Positions 1 to 11,110 of a stretch of DNA of 50,877 nucleotides are shown here, piece by piece. A program made the translations under genes and the position numbers. The notes under the pieces were generated by a model, which was not told the origin of the DNA, did no database searches, and was given only the letters and a program-made list of their open reading frames with translations. Within the stretch, counting starts at the first letter, position 1, and each line of letters begins with the position of its first letter. The stretch lies in the NCBI RefSeq assembly GCF_001039355.2, contig NW_019776168.1, positions 598,183 through 649,059 on the forward strand, given 5' to 3'. The stretch comes from Lingula anatina. Its lineage: Eukaryota > Brachiopoda > Lingulata > Lingulida > Lingulidae.

Positions 1-123
1 TCATCTCCTAAATTTTCAACCTCTATTTCTTTATTGACAGAAAAACCCCTTTCAACATTTGCCTAGCCATGTGACAGAACCAGAAGTAATTTGAACACTT
101 CAAGCAATTTGGAGTAAGAATCA

Positions 124-342
124 TCATTTAATACATGTACTTAAAAATTCATCAAGCCTGTTGGTCTTCTGGTTGAATGTAGAAAACTTATCTGTAACCC
201 ACACTGGGATATTATCTACAAATCTATCAAACTGACCCATAATTGTGTCACTATCATTTGCATCTATTCTGTTTGCACTTGCTAACAGGTTCAGAACTTT
301 CTTAAATTTGATTCTGCATGCATCTGGATCAGCTGCCATTTC
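124..342 (-). CDS. Terminal exon of an unrecognised protein (fragment)
   Basis: An open frame on the minus strand ends in TGA at 124-126. A plausible acceptor (CTGCTAG before GGAAATGG) sits just above 342. The roughly 70-residue product begins EMAADPDACRIKFKKV, is mostly helical-looking and ends DEFLSTCIK. The frame stays open above 342, but there it runs through short G-rich direct repeats that look non-coding. It follows the DDX56 3' end by about 1.2 kb on the same strand and could be a separate gene or a fragment of a transposon-derived protein. I do not recognise the family. No upstream exon of it is visible before the DDX56 stop codon. Confidence 0.3.
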   Translation of the reverse strand, partial: EMAADPDACRIKFKKVLNLLASANRIDANDSDTIMGQFDRFVDNIPVWVTDKFSTFNQKTNRLDEFLSTCIK

Positions 343-1570
343 CCTAGCAGTGATGCATCCAGGATTTCCAAAATATGGGGCATATGCCCCCCTAATCTGG
401 CAAAAAGGGGGCATGAGAAGTTGAGAAGGGGGCATTACAAAAAGTATGGTTAAATGGCCATTTTGTTTATGTTTAAGCCATTAATTCTTAATCACTCATA
501 AGCTTGCAAATGGTTCCCAGTTAATTGGCTTAGAACATGTATCAAACCATCTATTATTCAAATGATTATATTTAGGTCCAAGCTTCTCTCAAAATGGAAA
601 GAGCTGGAAATCAAGATATGCATTTGAATAAACATATGGTTAAATAAAGTTTCAAATGAAAACTTACTTTCACTGTCTGTATCCTGATTGTTGTTTTGTG
701 CATGGTGAAGCTGTGATAGGGATTTCACAAAATTCAGAAACCATTTTCATCAGATATATGCCCTAAACTTCCCAGTAAATGACCAGATTCCAAAATGCTC
801 CCTTTTGGTGTGGATATACTCAACAAAGTGTTTTATGTAACACAATGTGCCTTTTGTCCTTAAGAATTTTGCTACAAACATTGCATTTCATGCTGATGGA
901 TTTTATGTTGGTATCTATTAAAGTAATTTTTAAAATCCTGTCACAATAGTACTTGGATAGAAAGCCTGGTACTTACAGAATTAAGAGGTAATAATTTACG
1001 TGACACACTTAGAGATGTTATGTGACTGTGGGGGATATATGCTTTCCTTAGTTTTAGGGGGTCTTTCGGTGAATTGTAACTACATTCTCTTGGTATATAT
1101 GTAAAATAATACACTCTGTACTGATATGTGCCTTAAGACCCCTTGCAGACACCCAAGGTTTTCTGGCATACAACACTCAGGCCACAGGACATATCCCTTC
1201 TTAGAAAAATCAGAATACCATACTAAGTCCCCTGCATCATTTTCTCAGTTGTTAACAGTTTATACTTGGTATATAATCTTTTATTCCTTCAATAAACAAT
1301 TTGAAATAAGGAGTAATAAAGAATAGATATCATGTTAAAAACAGTCCCTGGGTATTTTGTGTTTATTGTACATGTATATTTCTCTTGAAGTTGAATTAAA
1401 TAAACTTGACATATTTTTCAGTATCTTCATTGCTTTTCCTTGTTGTTTATATTATCAATAAATACATATTTACATTATTTTACAAGAGGAAAAATTTTCC
1501 ACATTACACTGCAGTATTTTCTGCAAATGAAATTGCACAGATTTAGTCCTTTCTGTGATGTTACTGAAAA
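343..1570. other. Intergenic / DDX56 3' flank
   Basis: AT-rich sequence with no supported exon. On the minus strand an AATAAA (forward tttatt at 1362-1367) lies about 205 bases past the DDX56 stop and is a candidate polyadenylation signal. Short G-rich direct repeats occur near 375-435. Confidence 0.5.
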
Positions 1571-4500
1571 TCACTTCTTTTTCTTCTTCTTTAAAAGCCC
1601 TGCATATTCAAAGCTCTTCAGTGGATCTGCTTTCCTTTTCTGGAGAAGGAATATAGAAAAGATTGAATAAATGAACTTGGAACTTGGATATATATCAAAG
1701 AAATTGTCTATGAAAATTAATGCACAGAACCTTTAAAGGTACATTCGAACCCAGCATCGGTGGAGCATGGATTCCTAGTAACACATGTAAACCACTTCTA
1801 CTAGATTCTTATATGACTCAAATAAATTCGACATGCCAAGGGATAAACTGAATAGATCACTCGATCAGCCATAAAAGACCTTTAGACTGCTCCTTTTTTT
1901 TAAATTTTTGGTTGTAAAATTAACCTACTTTCGTGACCTACTTTCCTGCCCCATTGACATACAGCTTAGAATGCCAGCAGAAAAATCCGTTCAAACATCA
2001 TTTTCGGGTAAAATTAAACAATACCTTTTGGTAATTTTCTTAGTTATACTACTTGAAACTATATGCTGGCATTTGGTTGGTTTTTGTGACAAAAAATTGA
2101 CTTTGTATGCATCTTTAAGGTATATTTTAATGTGTCAAGAAAAAAAAAAAAAAACTGACACAATTTATCAATTTTTGTTCTTACATGTAAACAATATAGA
2201 ATGCAAGTACAGATGGGCAACAGAACTACTGAATGGATACCTTGTATTTCATTTCTCCCCTTGTGGGCCCTTTATGGAATTGCTTGTTAGTTCTGGCCCT
2301 TCTTCCCCCACTCTTCATGTGCCTAAGAGTTGGTGGGACTAAAAATTCAAAATAAATTGTATTAGTATTAGTTCAGGATTTTCATTTTTTTTTAAGTGTA
2401 TTAGTTCAGGATTTTCAAAACATGCCAAAATAGACACTATTGTGTCAAAATAGATGATATCACGTCAAACAGTAATGCAGAGAGTACAAAAAGCAAAATT
2501 GTGGTCCAAAGTTTTAGCTTACCCAGATAGTCTGGCACGTTCTTCAAGTGTTGCTGTGTCTTTACTGTATGTAGACTTTTGTCATGCCTTAAAAGCTGCA
2601 GATCACGTGGATTATCTTCAAAATATGACTGAATAGGAAAACTCAAAAACATAAATATTACAGTTTCCATGACTAGGATAAAAATAAAGCCCAAAGACGA
2701 ATATCAGAGTAGCATATGTCTATGTCCTATGACTGAAAAATACAATTGTTGGATTTATGTAATTAAATAATCCAACATTTAGTTTCTGCTAATATAATTT
2801 ATAAAAGGTTAAAAACTTAAGAAAAACATCTAACCTTCAACTTCTGAGAATTTAGTATTTCTGACTTAATTTCCTTCAGTCTTGCCTCTCTTACAGCAAC
2901 CTTAGTCACAGCTCTCATGGCATCCTGCAAATAAAAAAAACCCCATACATATGATCCCAATGCTATATACCTCAAAATCTAGTGCCACAGTTGCAAATTG
3001 GAGACAACATTACCACAACCTTAAAAGCTCAAGCCTGTGTTAAGTGGCAATTTCTGTGTAATCTATAATGATTCCATTACTGCCTACCTTTGCTCTATAC
3101 CTAAACCCCTCAATCTCCTCCATCCTGAACTGAAAGGGCTTGAACAATGTCTCTTCCTCAGCTAAATAAGAAATATACAAAATGGTTGCATCAACAAATG
3201 ACATTGCATACGTTCCCTAATCAATTCATTGAAACAAATGTTAGGTTGAGCATCAGAGGAAAAAAATCTCAAGTTGTTATGTCATTTAGAGAAAACATTT
3301 CACTGATGCTGAGAGAGATGCAAAAGGGAAAAAACTACTGGAAAGAGAGGCAACAAATGTATTAAGGAATCTGTTATGTTACCATGGCTTTATAAACTGT
3401 ACAAACAGCACAACCACAAACAACTATTTTGTCTACTAACGATGTGAGTCTGCTAGTTCCTCCTCACAATGCTCTAACAATGGCATTTCTTTCACGCTGA
3501 TAAAGGACAGTGCTGTGCCTTGGTTGTCAGCCCTGGCAGTCCTGAAATCCATGATATGACATAAATTATTCATATCAATAATAAACATGACAGGGTTGCT
3601 GAAATTTAACTTTCAAGTACAATGAACAAACTGCAAAATTTCCAACCTGCAATATACTATATAAAAACCTCAAATATGGTAAAATTACAGATTGAAAGAA
3701 ACTACACATTTTCCAAATCTCTTTTTAAAATACATCAGTCAGTAGCATCTTTCATATTTTCATACTTGATTCTTATACACCTCATACTGTACAAAGGTTA
3801 AACCCCTTATTTTATATTAAAGTAAATATGTATCTCAAATCTTACCTTCCTACTCTGTGAATGTAGGCATCTACATTAGCTGGGAAGTCAAAGTTGATAA
3901 CATTGGACACATTCTGAAAGTCTATTCCCCTGGACACACCATATTCCTTATCTTTTTTACGCACTCTGAAAAGATATATATAAAAACACTCTGGTAAGAC
4001 ATTTGAAAAGTCAGAGAACCCTCCAGGCAACAAAATAGTACTGACAATCACTCACAGATGCCAAAGGCCAATTCATTTCAGTTTTAAAATGATAACTTTT
4101 TTCTCTACAATTTTGCCTTTTGAAATATCTTATTTAACCATTTTACCTTTCATTATTTTTGCTTACTTTTTCTGTTTTGTTTTTTCATCTTTGGTTTCTG
4201 TTGGGGTTTCTAAGGCTGTCTCATCAGAAGCAATGATGATATCATATAGTCCTTCATTAAACTGGTTGACAATGTGGCACCTATGGCAAAATAAGATGGC
4301 ATTCATATTCCCTTAACACAAATTCAGGCGAGAACCATAAATAAAATTTCATCAGAAATAGGTTTTAATACCTTTAAAATACCTTATAAAAGTATACAAC
4401 AATAACACAACAATAACACAGGCCAATGTCAAGGTACACTGTTTTGTACATACCTCGAATTGACTGGGAGCTCTGAGTTTAGAGCACAGGAAGGAATTCC

Positions 4501-4948
4501 AAACTGCTCTAAGAATAACTTTAACCTGCAAGTAAAATACATCTTAGTTCTTGTTTTTGTAGTACATCAAAGAATTTGAAAAATGAAAGTCTCTTCCCTT
4601 GGCAACCACCTAATTTATAAACAACTTATATTTAAAAAAATTAAATCCTTAAATAAGCCTGAGCATTCTAGTTATGTAATTCTTATATAGAGCTATTTAC
4701 TTGTATGCATTAATCATTTGCAATAAATTGGCCTGTCTGTAATGCATGAAATTTATGGTAAGAAATTAACCTACATTTAATACATTAAACCCATACAAGA
4801 TATTGGTTTGAATGCAATAATTTACATTCTAATGTAAACTCGCCTATAACATCTGTCAACTGAATTCACAAAGATGATGGATTTTCCACGTATTAACCTC
4901 AACTTCAGCAAGGTGTATACCAATACAAACTTGTCTTCTTCTTCACAT
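1571..4948 (-). CDS. DDX56: DDX56-like ATP-dependent RNA helicase, C-terminal half only
   Basis: Ten exons in phase on the minus strand: 4844-4948, 4454-4525, 4167-4280, 3846-3965, 3441-3541, 3088-3161, 2835-2924, 2523-2628, 2241-2338 and 1571-1639 (TGA at 1571-1573). They total 949 coding bases, about 315 residues. The order matches the second RecA lobe and tail of DDX56, a nucleolar helicase for large-subunit ribosome assembly: [54 protein letters not shown], then motif [54 protein letters not shown] and a basic Lys-rich end. The first exon seen begins in mid-codon. The 230 or so N-terminal residues (Q motif, Walker A, DEAD, SAT) are found nowhere up to 9 kb. The intron between 4844 and 4525 has a GC donor. 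Either the gene is truncated or the assembly is broken upstream. Confidence 0.93.
1988..2120 (+). repeat. Dispersed repeat, copy 1 (partner at 12977-13110)
   Basis: Lies in the last DDX56 intron. It shares long blocks with 12977-13110 in the same orientation, for example around ACTATATGCTGGCATTTGG and TATGCATCTTTAAG, with small indels. The family is not recognised. Confidence 0.6.
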
Positions 4949-5354
4949 CTAAAAAATGAGTAAGATATTAATAGCATGGCAAAATATCAAACCTGCACCA
5001 CAAACACTCATCAGTCATTCTTTGCTAGTGGTGCACTGCGGGGGGACCATAACAAGAATGTTATTTAAATTTAGATAGCCGACCAAATTCTCATGACATC
5101 GTTGTGTATGTTTCAATAACAAATCAAAGAAGCTGCATGAGCAAGGAGGATATTGTTATAAAAGCAAAAGAAGAGAAAAAGCAGAAAATATATCGAAATT
5201 ACCCTCAAAATGGCGTCTTTTTTTGTGGAATTTCGACCCTACCTCTATTTAGGAACAGTTTGTTTAGGGTTTGAATGAATTATTGAAGCAGGGAATACAC
5301 CTACTGCAAGAAGATATAATAAACAGAATGTGCAAATAGTTATTTAAATAAAAA

Positions 5355-5499
5355 TTTATTTGAAGTCACTGAAAAACTAGAGGATCAGAGAGGCGATACC
5401 GCCTCCGAATATTGTACCACCAGCTGGAGTAAGCGCATTCGTATAGACCCCCACATACACAAAATAAGGGACACAGCCACCAGTCTTGTGCTTGACAAG
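5355..5499 (-). CDS. Possible terminal exon of a small unrecognised protein
   Basis: On the minus strand an acceptor (TTTTTACAG) is followed by 41 codons in phase 0, ending TAG at 5377-5379. An AATAAA (forward 5355-5360) follows within 25 bases, which is what a 3'-terminal exon looks like. The read is glycine-rich and hydrophobic, with VPYFVYVGVYTNALTPAGG and then FGGGIASLIL, as if a short membrane segment. The other two frames are also nearly open, so the phase is uncertain. No upstream exon can be identified because the satellite and the gap begin immediately above. Confidence 0.3.
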
Positions 5500-5564
5500 C
5501 TGTAAAAATGCAATCAACAAGAATTTTCAAAATATGCAAAAAATATATATAACTAAAAATGGTA

Positions 5565-6265
5565 CAATCAAAGTTTAGTTCATCGTAAGGTAGGTCAAAG
5601 GTCAATTTCAAGGTCACAGTAAGATTGCCAGTATATGACTTCCTATTCAACTTCAATAGTAACTATGGACCTATCTCTGCCAGGTTTGGAGTTATAAGAG
5701 AAAGAAATAAGCAGAGTTCAGTTCATGATTATAAGTAGGTCAAAGGTTAATTTCAAGGTCTCAGTAAGATTGCCAGTATATGACTTCCCATTCAAGTTCA
5801 ATAGTAACTATGGACCTATCTCTGTCAGTTTTGGAGATAAAAGGGAAGCAAAATTTGCAAAGTTTAGTTCATGGTGAAAAGTAGGTCAAAGGTCAATTTC
5901 AAGGTCACAGTAAGATTGCCAGTATATGACTTCCTATTCAACTTCAATAGTAACTATGGACCTATCTCTGCCAGGTTTGGAGTTAAAAGAGAAAGAAATA
6001 AGCAGAGTTCAGTTCATGATTATAAGTAGGTCAAAGGTTAATTTCAAGGTCTCAGTAAGATTGCCAGTATATGACTTCCCATTCAAGTTCAATAGTAACT
6101 ATGGACCTATCTCTGCCAGTTTTGGAGATAAAAGGGAAGCAAAATTTGCAAAGTTTAGTTCATGGTGAAAAGTAGGTCAAAGGTCAATTTCAAGGTCACA
6201 GTAAGATTGCCAGTATATGACTTCCTATTCAACTTCAATAGTAACTATGGACCTATCTCTGCCAG
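5565..6265 (+). repeat. Tandem satellite with alternating 145/146-base monomers
   Basis: The word GTAGGTCAAAGG recurs at 5590, 5735, 5881, 6026 and 6172, with steps of 145, 146, 145 and 146. Alternate monomers are nearly identical (A: AAGGTCAATTTCAAGGTCAC; B: AAGGTTAATTTCAAGGTCTC), giving a 291-base dimeric higher-order unit. The array runs straight into the gap, so its true length is unknown. Open frames through it are repeat artefacts. Confidence 0.92.
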
Positions 6266-6858
6266 NNNNNNNNNNNNNNNNNNNNNNNNNNNNNNNNNNN
6301 NNNNNNNNNNNNNNNNNNNNNNNNNNNNNNNNNNNNNNNNNNNNNNNNNNNNNNNNNNNNNNNNNNNNNNNNNNNNNNNNNNNNNNNNNNNNNNNNNNNN
6401 NNNNNNNNNNNNNNNNNNNNNNNNNNNNNNNNNNNNNNNNNNNNNNNNNNNNNNNNNNNNNNNNNNNNNNNNNNNNNNNNNNNNNNNNNNNNNNNNNNNN
6501 NNNNNNNNNNNNNNNNNNNNNNNNNNNNNNNNNNNNNNNNNNNNNNNNNNNNNNNNNNNNNNNNNNNNNNNNNNNNNNNNNNNNNNNNNNNNNNNNNNNN
6601 NNNNNNNNNNNNNNNNNNNNNNNNNNNNNNNNNNNNNNNNNNNNNNNNNNNNNNNNNNNNNNNNNNNNNNNNNNNNNNNNNNNNNNNNNNNNNNNNNNNN
6701 NNNNNNNNNNNNNNNNNNNNNNNNNNNNNNNNNNNNNNNNNNNNNNNNNNNNNNNNNNNNNNNNNNNNNNNNNNNNNNNNNNNNNNNNNNNNNNNNNNNN
6801 NNNNNNNNNNNNNNNNNNNNNNNNNNNNNNNNNNNNNNNNNNNNNNNNNNNNNNNNNN
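6266..6858. other. Assembly gap (593 N)
   Basis: Run of N. The left edge is satellite and the right edge is unrelated single-copy-looking sequence, so the array collapsed or ended here and the gap size is unreliable. Confidence 0.99.
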
Positions 6859-7889
6859 TACGTTACGCAATGAAGCACCGAAAATGGGTGAAGAAAATGT
6901 GTCTCAGTAATGCGTGTTTGCCACTCATAATGCACTGTACTTTGTTTGAATAAGCAATAAACTATTTGTGATCTTAGGTTATCCATTGTTCGTTATCAGA
7001 GTTAACAGATTCTTTGTGTGATTTTTTTTCAGAATCCCAAGAGTGGATGCCTTAGTGAGCACAGAACAGATATCACCATTGGTCTACATATGTCAGGAAG
7101 AATGTTATAATTATGAACTTTGTGTTACACTGAACTTCATTTTGTTAAATTTTGTATTTAACTGAACTTTATTGTGTTAAAATAATAATAAAAAAATAAT
7201 AATTCTGATAAAAAACTACAATCTGGAACATTCTTTAGATCAACTTTGTTCAGTGTGTGTCCCATATGACAGAGTTACAGTAAATAAAATATGTGCATTA
7301 TTCCTCTGTGTTTGTCAATTCCATTTTAAAAGCATGTGAAAGTGGTGTGCCCCTCATGATTGAAGTGTGTATGGATAATAGCAAAAATATTGTTATTATT
7401 TACATGATTATAAAAAGTTTTTGTACCCGCGTCAATAACATTACCGTGACCCACATATTCACCATTTTTATTAATTGTGAAATGTGGATTAAATTCTTCA
7501 AACCCAGTTTTGAAGCATTGAGACAACACCCCCTTATGATTTAAACTAAAACTGAAAACATTCCATTAGACTTTCATTAGTTTGTGCAAAATATATTACC
7601 CAGGGTAACGCGTCTTGGATTTGGTGGGTATAGCTGTTCAACTCTCCTGTGTGCCCTAAAAAGGGCAGCTGCTGTTTCCCTTTTTATGAAATGATAAACT
7701 GTGATGGTGTAACTATCACATCGCAAAATTACAGCTTCCCAGAGAAAGTTTGAAATTTTCGGTCAAATTCAACATTTTGTAACCACTAGCAAAGAATGAC
7801 AGAACAACAATTTACATTGTACACATATTTCAGCATATTTCGAATTTCACGTTGATACTATGAGATGACCTCGCCTGTACCTATGAAAA
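6859..7889. other. Non-coding stretch, possible plus-strand 3' end
   Basis: AT-rich. On the plus strand a pyrimidine tract and CAG end at about 7033, followed by a short open read (NPKSGCLSEHRTDITIG) with a stop, then several AATAAT/AATAAA-like words around 7183-7200. This could be a last exon of an unseen gene, but nothing else supports it. No DDX56 or nucleotidase exon was found here. Confidence 0.2.
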
Positions 7890-8175
7890 GCCCGATCGAT
7901 AGCCAAATCAAATCAATTAAATATTTCGATCATGTGATCTACCAATATATAAAATTCCCATAAAATGCTCAAATGCATTTTTTGTGTAAAACGAATTTAT
8001 ATGCTCTATTACTCAAAGCATTTAACATTCTTATTCGATATACCATGGTGAAGCACATGTACTTGACAAGTAAAGTGCAACAGAAGGGCGTGGCAAAATG
8101 TCTCAGAAACCAATATATATCATTATACCACTTTACCACATTATACCGTATAGATCATTTTAACAACTTATTTAT
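7890..8175 (+). repeat. Direct repeat copy 1 (partner 8685-8965)
   Basis: Shares GATCATGTGATCTA, TATATAAAA, TGTAAAACGAA, AACATTCTTATTCG, the ACTTGACAAGTAAA block and GGCAAAATGTCTCAGAAA in the same order with the block at 8685-8965. The two lie about 790 bases apart in direct orientation and have diverged moderately. Confidence 0.8.
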
Positions 8176-8684
8176 TTCTTAAAGATCAAAAAACAGTTCA
8201 TGATTTGATATGAATCTTAAAAGTAAGAACCGGCGTACCCCGTTTTTTTGAATTTATAATCTTCGAGCCATTCTTGTAATGGAAACGAAGGTGGCGAAAC
8301 ACATACGTAACGGTAAAAATTAGATTTTAAAAACTTTGTCTAAGAAATGAAGGTGGAGTGCAGAAGGAAGATATTTATGTCTCACCGCTTTTGCCAATTG
8401 AACTTTGAGAGTGCGGATGCAATTATTTGAAGATCAATGGGCGCGTGATCCCTGTGCTATGGTCCATCGGCGAGAATTGTATAGTGAAATAATACTTTGT
8501 GGGATAAACATGTACAGAGATTTATGGAGATTAAAAAATATCACTTTATTCTGTCTTGGTTTAATTATTATTTCTATTTGGGGGGGGGGGGGGGGGCAGG
8601 GGGGAAAGGGGGCTTGCCAGCTTACGCCACTTTTGCCGTGCCAGCTAGCTTGGATGTAAGTGTAAGGTTTAGAAGAGCATGTGC

Positions 8685-8965
8685 CTACGAAAGGCTTAAT
8701 TAATAGCCAAATCAATGCATTAAAATGAATGCTTCGATCATGTGATCTATAAATATATAAAAATTCCATAAAATGCACACATGCGTTTTTCTGTAAAACG
8801 AAATGATATGTTCCATTACTAACAAGCAATCAACATTCTTATTCGGTATATCATGGTGCAGTACCTTTACTTGTCAAGCGTTCTTGACAAGTAAATTGCG
8901 CCAGAAGGGCCTGGCAAAATGTCTCAGAAATCAGTATGAATCATTATGCAACTTTGAATTTCAAG
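8685..8965 (+). repeat. Direct repeat copy 2, next to nucleotidase exon 1
   Basis: Second copy of the 7890-8175 block. It carries an extra local inversion, TTACTTGTCAAG then CTTGACAAGTAAA at about 8868-8895, which can form a hairpin. A run of about 16 G at 8580-8596 lies between the two copies. This copy stops some 90 bases below the donor site of the orphan exon 1. Confidence 0.8.
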
Positions 8966-9053
8966 TGCCAAACACAGATCGCTTAAAGCCAAGATTTTAC
9001 AATTTATCAATATGCCGCTGATTAAGAAGATTAAACATGGAAAAATTACTTAC

Positions 9054-9374
9054 CATTGCGTCAAATTGAAACAAATTCATGAAGTATGCTGTAACATTGC
9101 CCTTGTACAACGTATACCATAAAGTGCCTTGGAACTGGTCTCCGGCGTCCAGTAAAATTACGTTCTGCTCAGAGTTGCGAATTTCTTGAATTTTGGTCCA
9201 TTGGCGCGCTATTCCTCCAAAGCACACTCCCGCTTGAGCTTCGTTGTCCGAGCATCGCGTGCCTCTTCCATCAAACTGCTCGAAACGTGCGTGGACATCG
9301 TTGGTGTGTAAAATCGTCAAATCAAACCCGGAGCTCAACGTGAAAAAAATGCTTAAAACGATCAGCTTTTTCAT
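9054..9374 (-). CDS. Orphan exon 1 of an ecto-5'-nucleotidase-like gene (copy A)
   Basis: 107 codons on the minus strand: a signal peptide (MKKLIVLSIFFTLSSG), the first metal motif TILHTNDVHAR, a cysteine pair, CFGGIARQWTKI, LLDAGDQFQGTLW and FDAM, then a good donor ATG|GTAAGT at 9053. This is the same exon, in the same phase, as exon 1 of the three full genes above it. It carries the ligands equivalent to human CD73 Asp36, His38 and Asp85. No exon 2 (LGNHEFDN) or later exon exists between here and the window start; DDX56 exons come next. So it is a truncated gene, a relict with an intact exon, or the edge of a misassembly. It is the most divergent of the four exon 1 copies. Confidence 0.88.
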
Positions 9375-9513
9375 ATCTAATGCTTTATGTAAAACTTTGG
9401 CTTTGGTGGTTCCAAACCTTCAACTAGTACATGCACTGTCACCAAGTAGTGAGCGAGAGAAGGGCACAGGGTTGAAGCAAAATCTGTGATGATAATATTC
9501 CAGCTGAGGGCAG

Positions 9514-9521
9514 CATATATA
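9514..9521 (-). promoter_or_regulatory. TATA-like box upstream of copy A exon 1
   Basis: TATATATG on the minus strand about 140 bases above the ATG at 9374. It lies in the first unit of the 115-base repeat. A start site some 30 bases further on would leave a roughly 110-base leader. Position and sequence only; no transcript evidence. Confidence 0.3.
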
Positions 9522-9860
9522 GTGCTGGAGAAGGACACACCCGTCAAACCTGTTTCTTTTATTCTCAAAATGAATTGTTTTTTATCCTTAAAAATATGCT
9601 CATCGGTCATAATTTTTTCACCCGTTTCATTTATAGTGTTGGGGAAGGACATACCGGTCAAATCTATTTCTTTTATTCTCAGAATAAATTGTTTTTTATC
9701 TTTGAATTGGTGCGCATCGGTCATTGTCTTTTAACCCGTTTCATTTATAGTGATAGGGAAGCACAAACCTGTCAAACCTGTTTCTTTTATTCTCAAAATG
9801 AGTTGTTTTTTAATCTTTGGAAAAATACGCATTTGTCATTATTTTAACCCCCTGCTCCGG
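9515..9860 (+). repeat. Three-unit minisatellite, about 115 bases per unit
   Basis: Units start near 9519, 9632 and 9747 at ATAGTG(C/T)TGG-like words. Each holds GTCAAACCTGTTTCTTTTAT, TTCTCA(A/G)AATGA and a (G)CATCGGTCAT-type end. A further inverted partial unit lies at about 10430-10490 (CAGGTTTGACAGGTATGTCC). The array sits directly in the upstream region of copy A exon 1. Confidence 0.8.
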
Positions 9861-9894
9861 TTTGAATGACTGATATCTGGGTTTCTTTTGGGAC

Positions 9895-11110
9895 AAGCTT
9901 TGTACCCGACAACAAAATACACGGCAGACCTGTCAACACTACTGACCTCGAGAATAGACTTTAGTTGGATATTATCATTATCATATAATATCATCATATC
10001 ATAAATCATTTCCTTCAATTTTACTATTCTTTCCACATTCTGTGTCTGTTTCGACTCTCTGCGCTGTAGATTCAAATTCTAATTTCACTTAAAGGTTCAA
10101 AGATAGAAGAATACACTTCTTGGACATACCTGTCAACACTCCCTATCTCGTCGGGAGTTTTATCCTACATTAGAACCCTCGAAAACTTCATTCGCGACAA
10201 TATGCAGACATATTATTGTTTTCTCATATCTGTTGATCGAGGGTAGTGATTGCAGTAAACAATAAGGAAAAAATGCCAAAGACAAAACTATTTTCTTTGT
10301 GCGAATACTGTCTTAAACATTGTGTATGTTGTTGTCAGAGAGAAAAATTCTCCCCAGAGGAACCGAGATATCAATCATTTAAACCGCCGTCATGGGTTTA
10401 AAAAATCAGCTATGTGTATCTTTCCAAAGATCAAAAACAATTCATTTTGAAATTTGAAGAAACAGGTTTGACAGGTATGTCCTTCCTCAGCATCTCTTAA
10501 CTCGTCCAAAATCCAGGCAAAGGTCTTTCACTCAGGCACATAATTATAGTGTCTCAGTTCGGGATTGAGGGTAGTAATTGCAGTAAACAATAAAAAGAAA
10601 AAAAAAATGGCGTCGGGCCTTTGTGTGTATACTGTCCTTGACAATGTGTATATTGTTGTGAGAGGAGGGCAATGCATGTCCCGAAAGGCACCTTGAGATA
10701 GCTATCATTTAACCCGCCGCAACGGGTTAAAAAATAATGCCAGGGACGTAAAGGCCGGGGCCAAGGAATGATAGGCTAAAGAATAATATACAGTTATTTT
10801 GTAAGTTTTCAAAGCTTTCCACACCCGATAAACAAACTAGCTCTTTCTCTGACGTTTGTTCACAGACAGACCATGTACAGCATGCGGTAATGCCTGTGTA
10901 TCGCAGTGACCACCGCTCCACTGTGTCCAAGTTAATATTCTATTTTAGGTGATATTGTATTTTCATTATTATTCACTATCTTTTTTTTTTTAATTTTACT
11001 ATTCTGTTCGCATTTTCTGTCTGTCGCCTCCGCACTGTAGAAATACTAATTCTATACAACGGTTCAACGATAGAAAAAGACATACATTGTACGCAAACAT
11101 ATAATACACA
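9895..11110 (+). repeat. Paired duplicated blocks in copy A upstream region
   Basis: Two pairs of diverged direct repeats. One pair is 10240-10400 and 10563-10735 (shared GAGGGTAGT, TTGCAGTAAACAATAA, ACTGTC, then ACCCGCCG-GGGTTAAAAAA). The other is 10015-10110 and 10990-11075 (TTTTACTATTCT, CTGTAGA, GGTTCAA-GATAGAA). No gene is seen in 9870-11560 apart from these. Confidence 0.6.

Noticed and set aside
5926-6168. 80-codon plus-strand frame in the satellite
   Set aside because: It follows the repeat period and recurs with it.
6162-6986. Long open frames spanning the first N run (both strands)
   Set aside because: They exist only because N is translated as X; the flanks are satellite and non-coding sequence.
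7326-7529. Minus-strand 67-codon frame (FTINKNGEYVGHGNVIDAG) as a candidate missing exon of copy A or DDX56
   Set aside because: It matches neither family's motifs, and no matching splice sites were found.
8405-8829. Overlapping frames of 68-131 codons around the G run
   Set aside because: Driven by low-complexity G/C sequence on both strands; no family resemblance or splice context.
9486-9847. Plus-strand frames of 82-90 codons with repeated VSFI-LRIN reads
   Set aside because: They are readings of the 115-base minisatellite.
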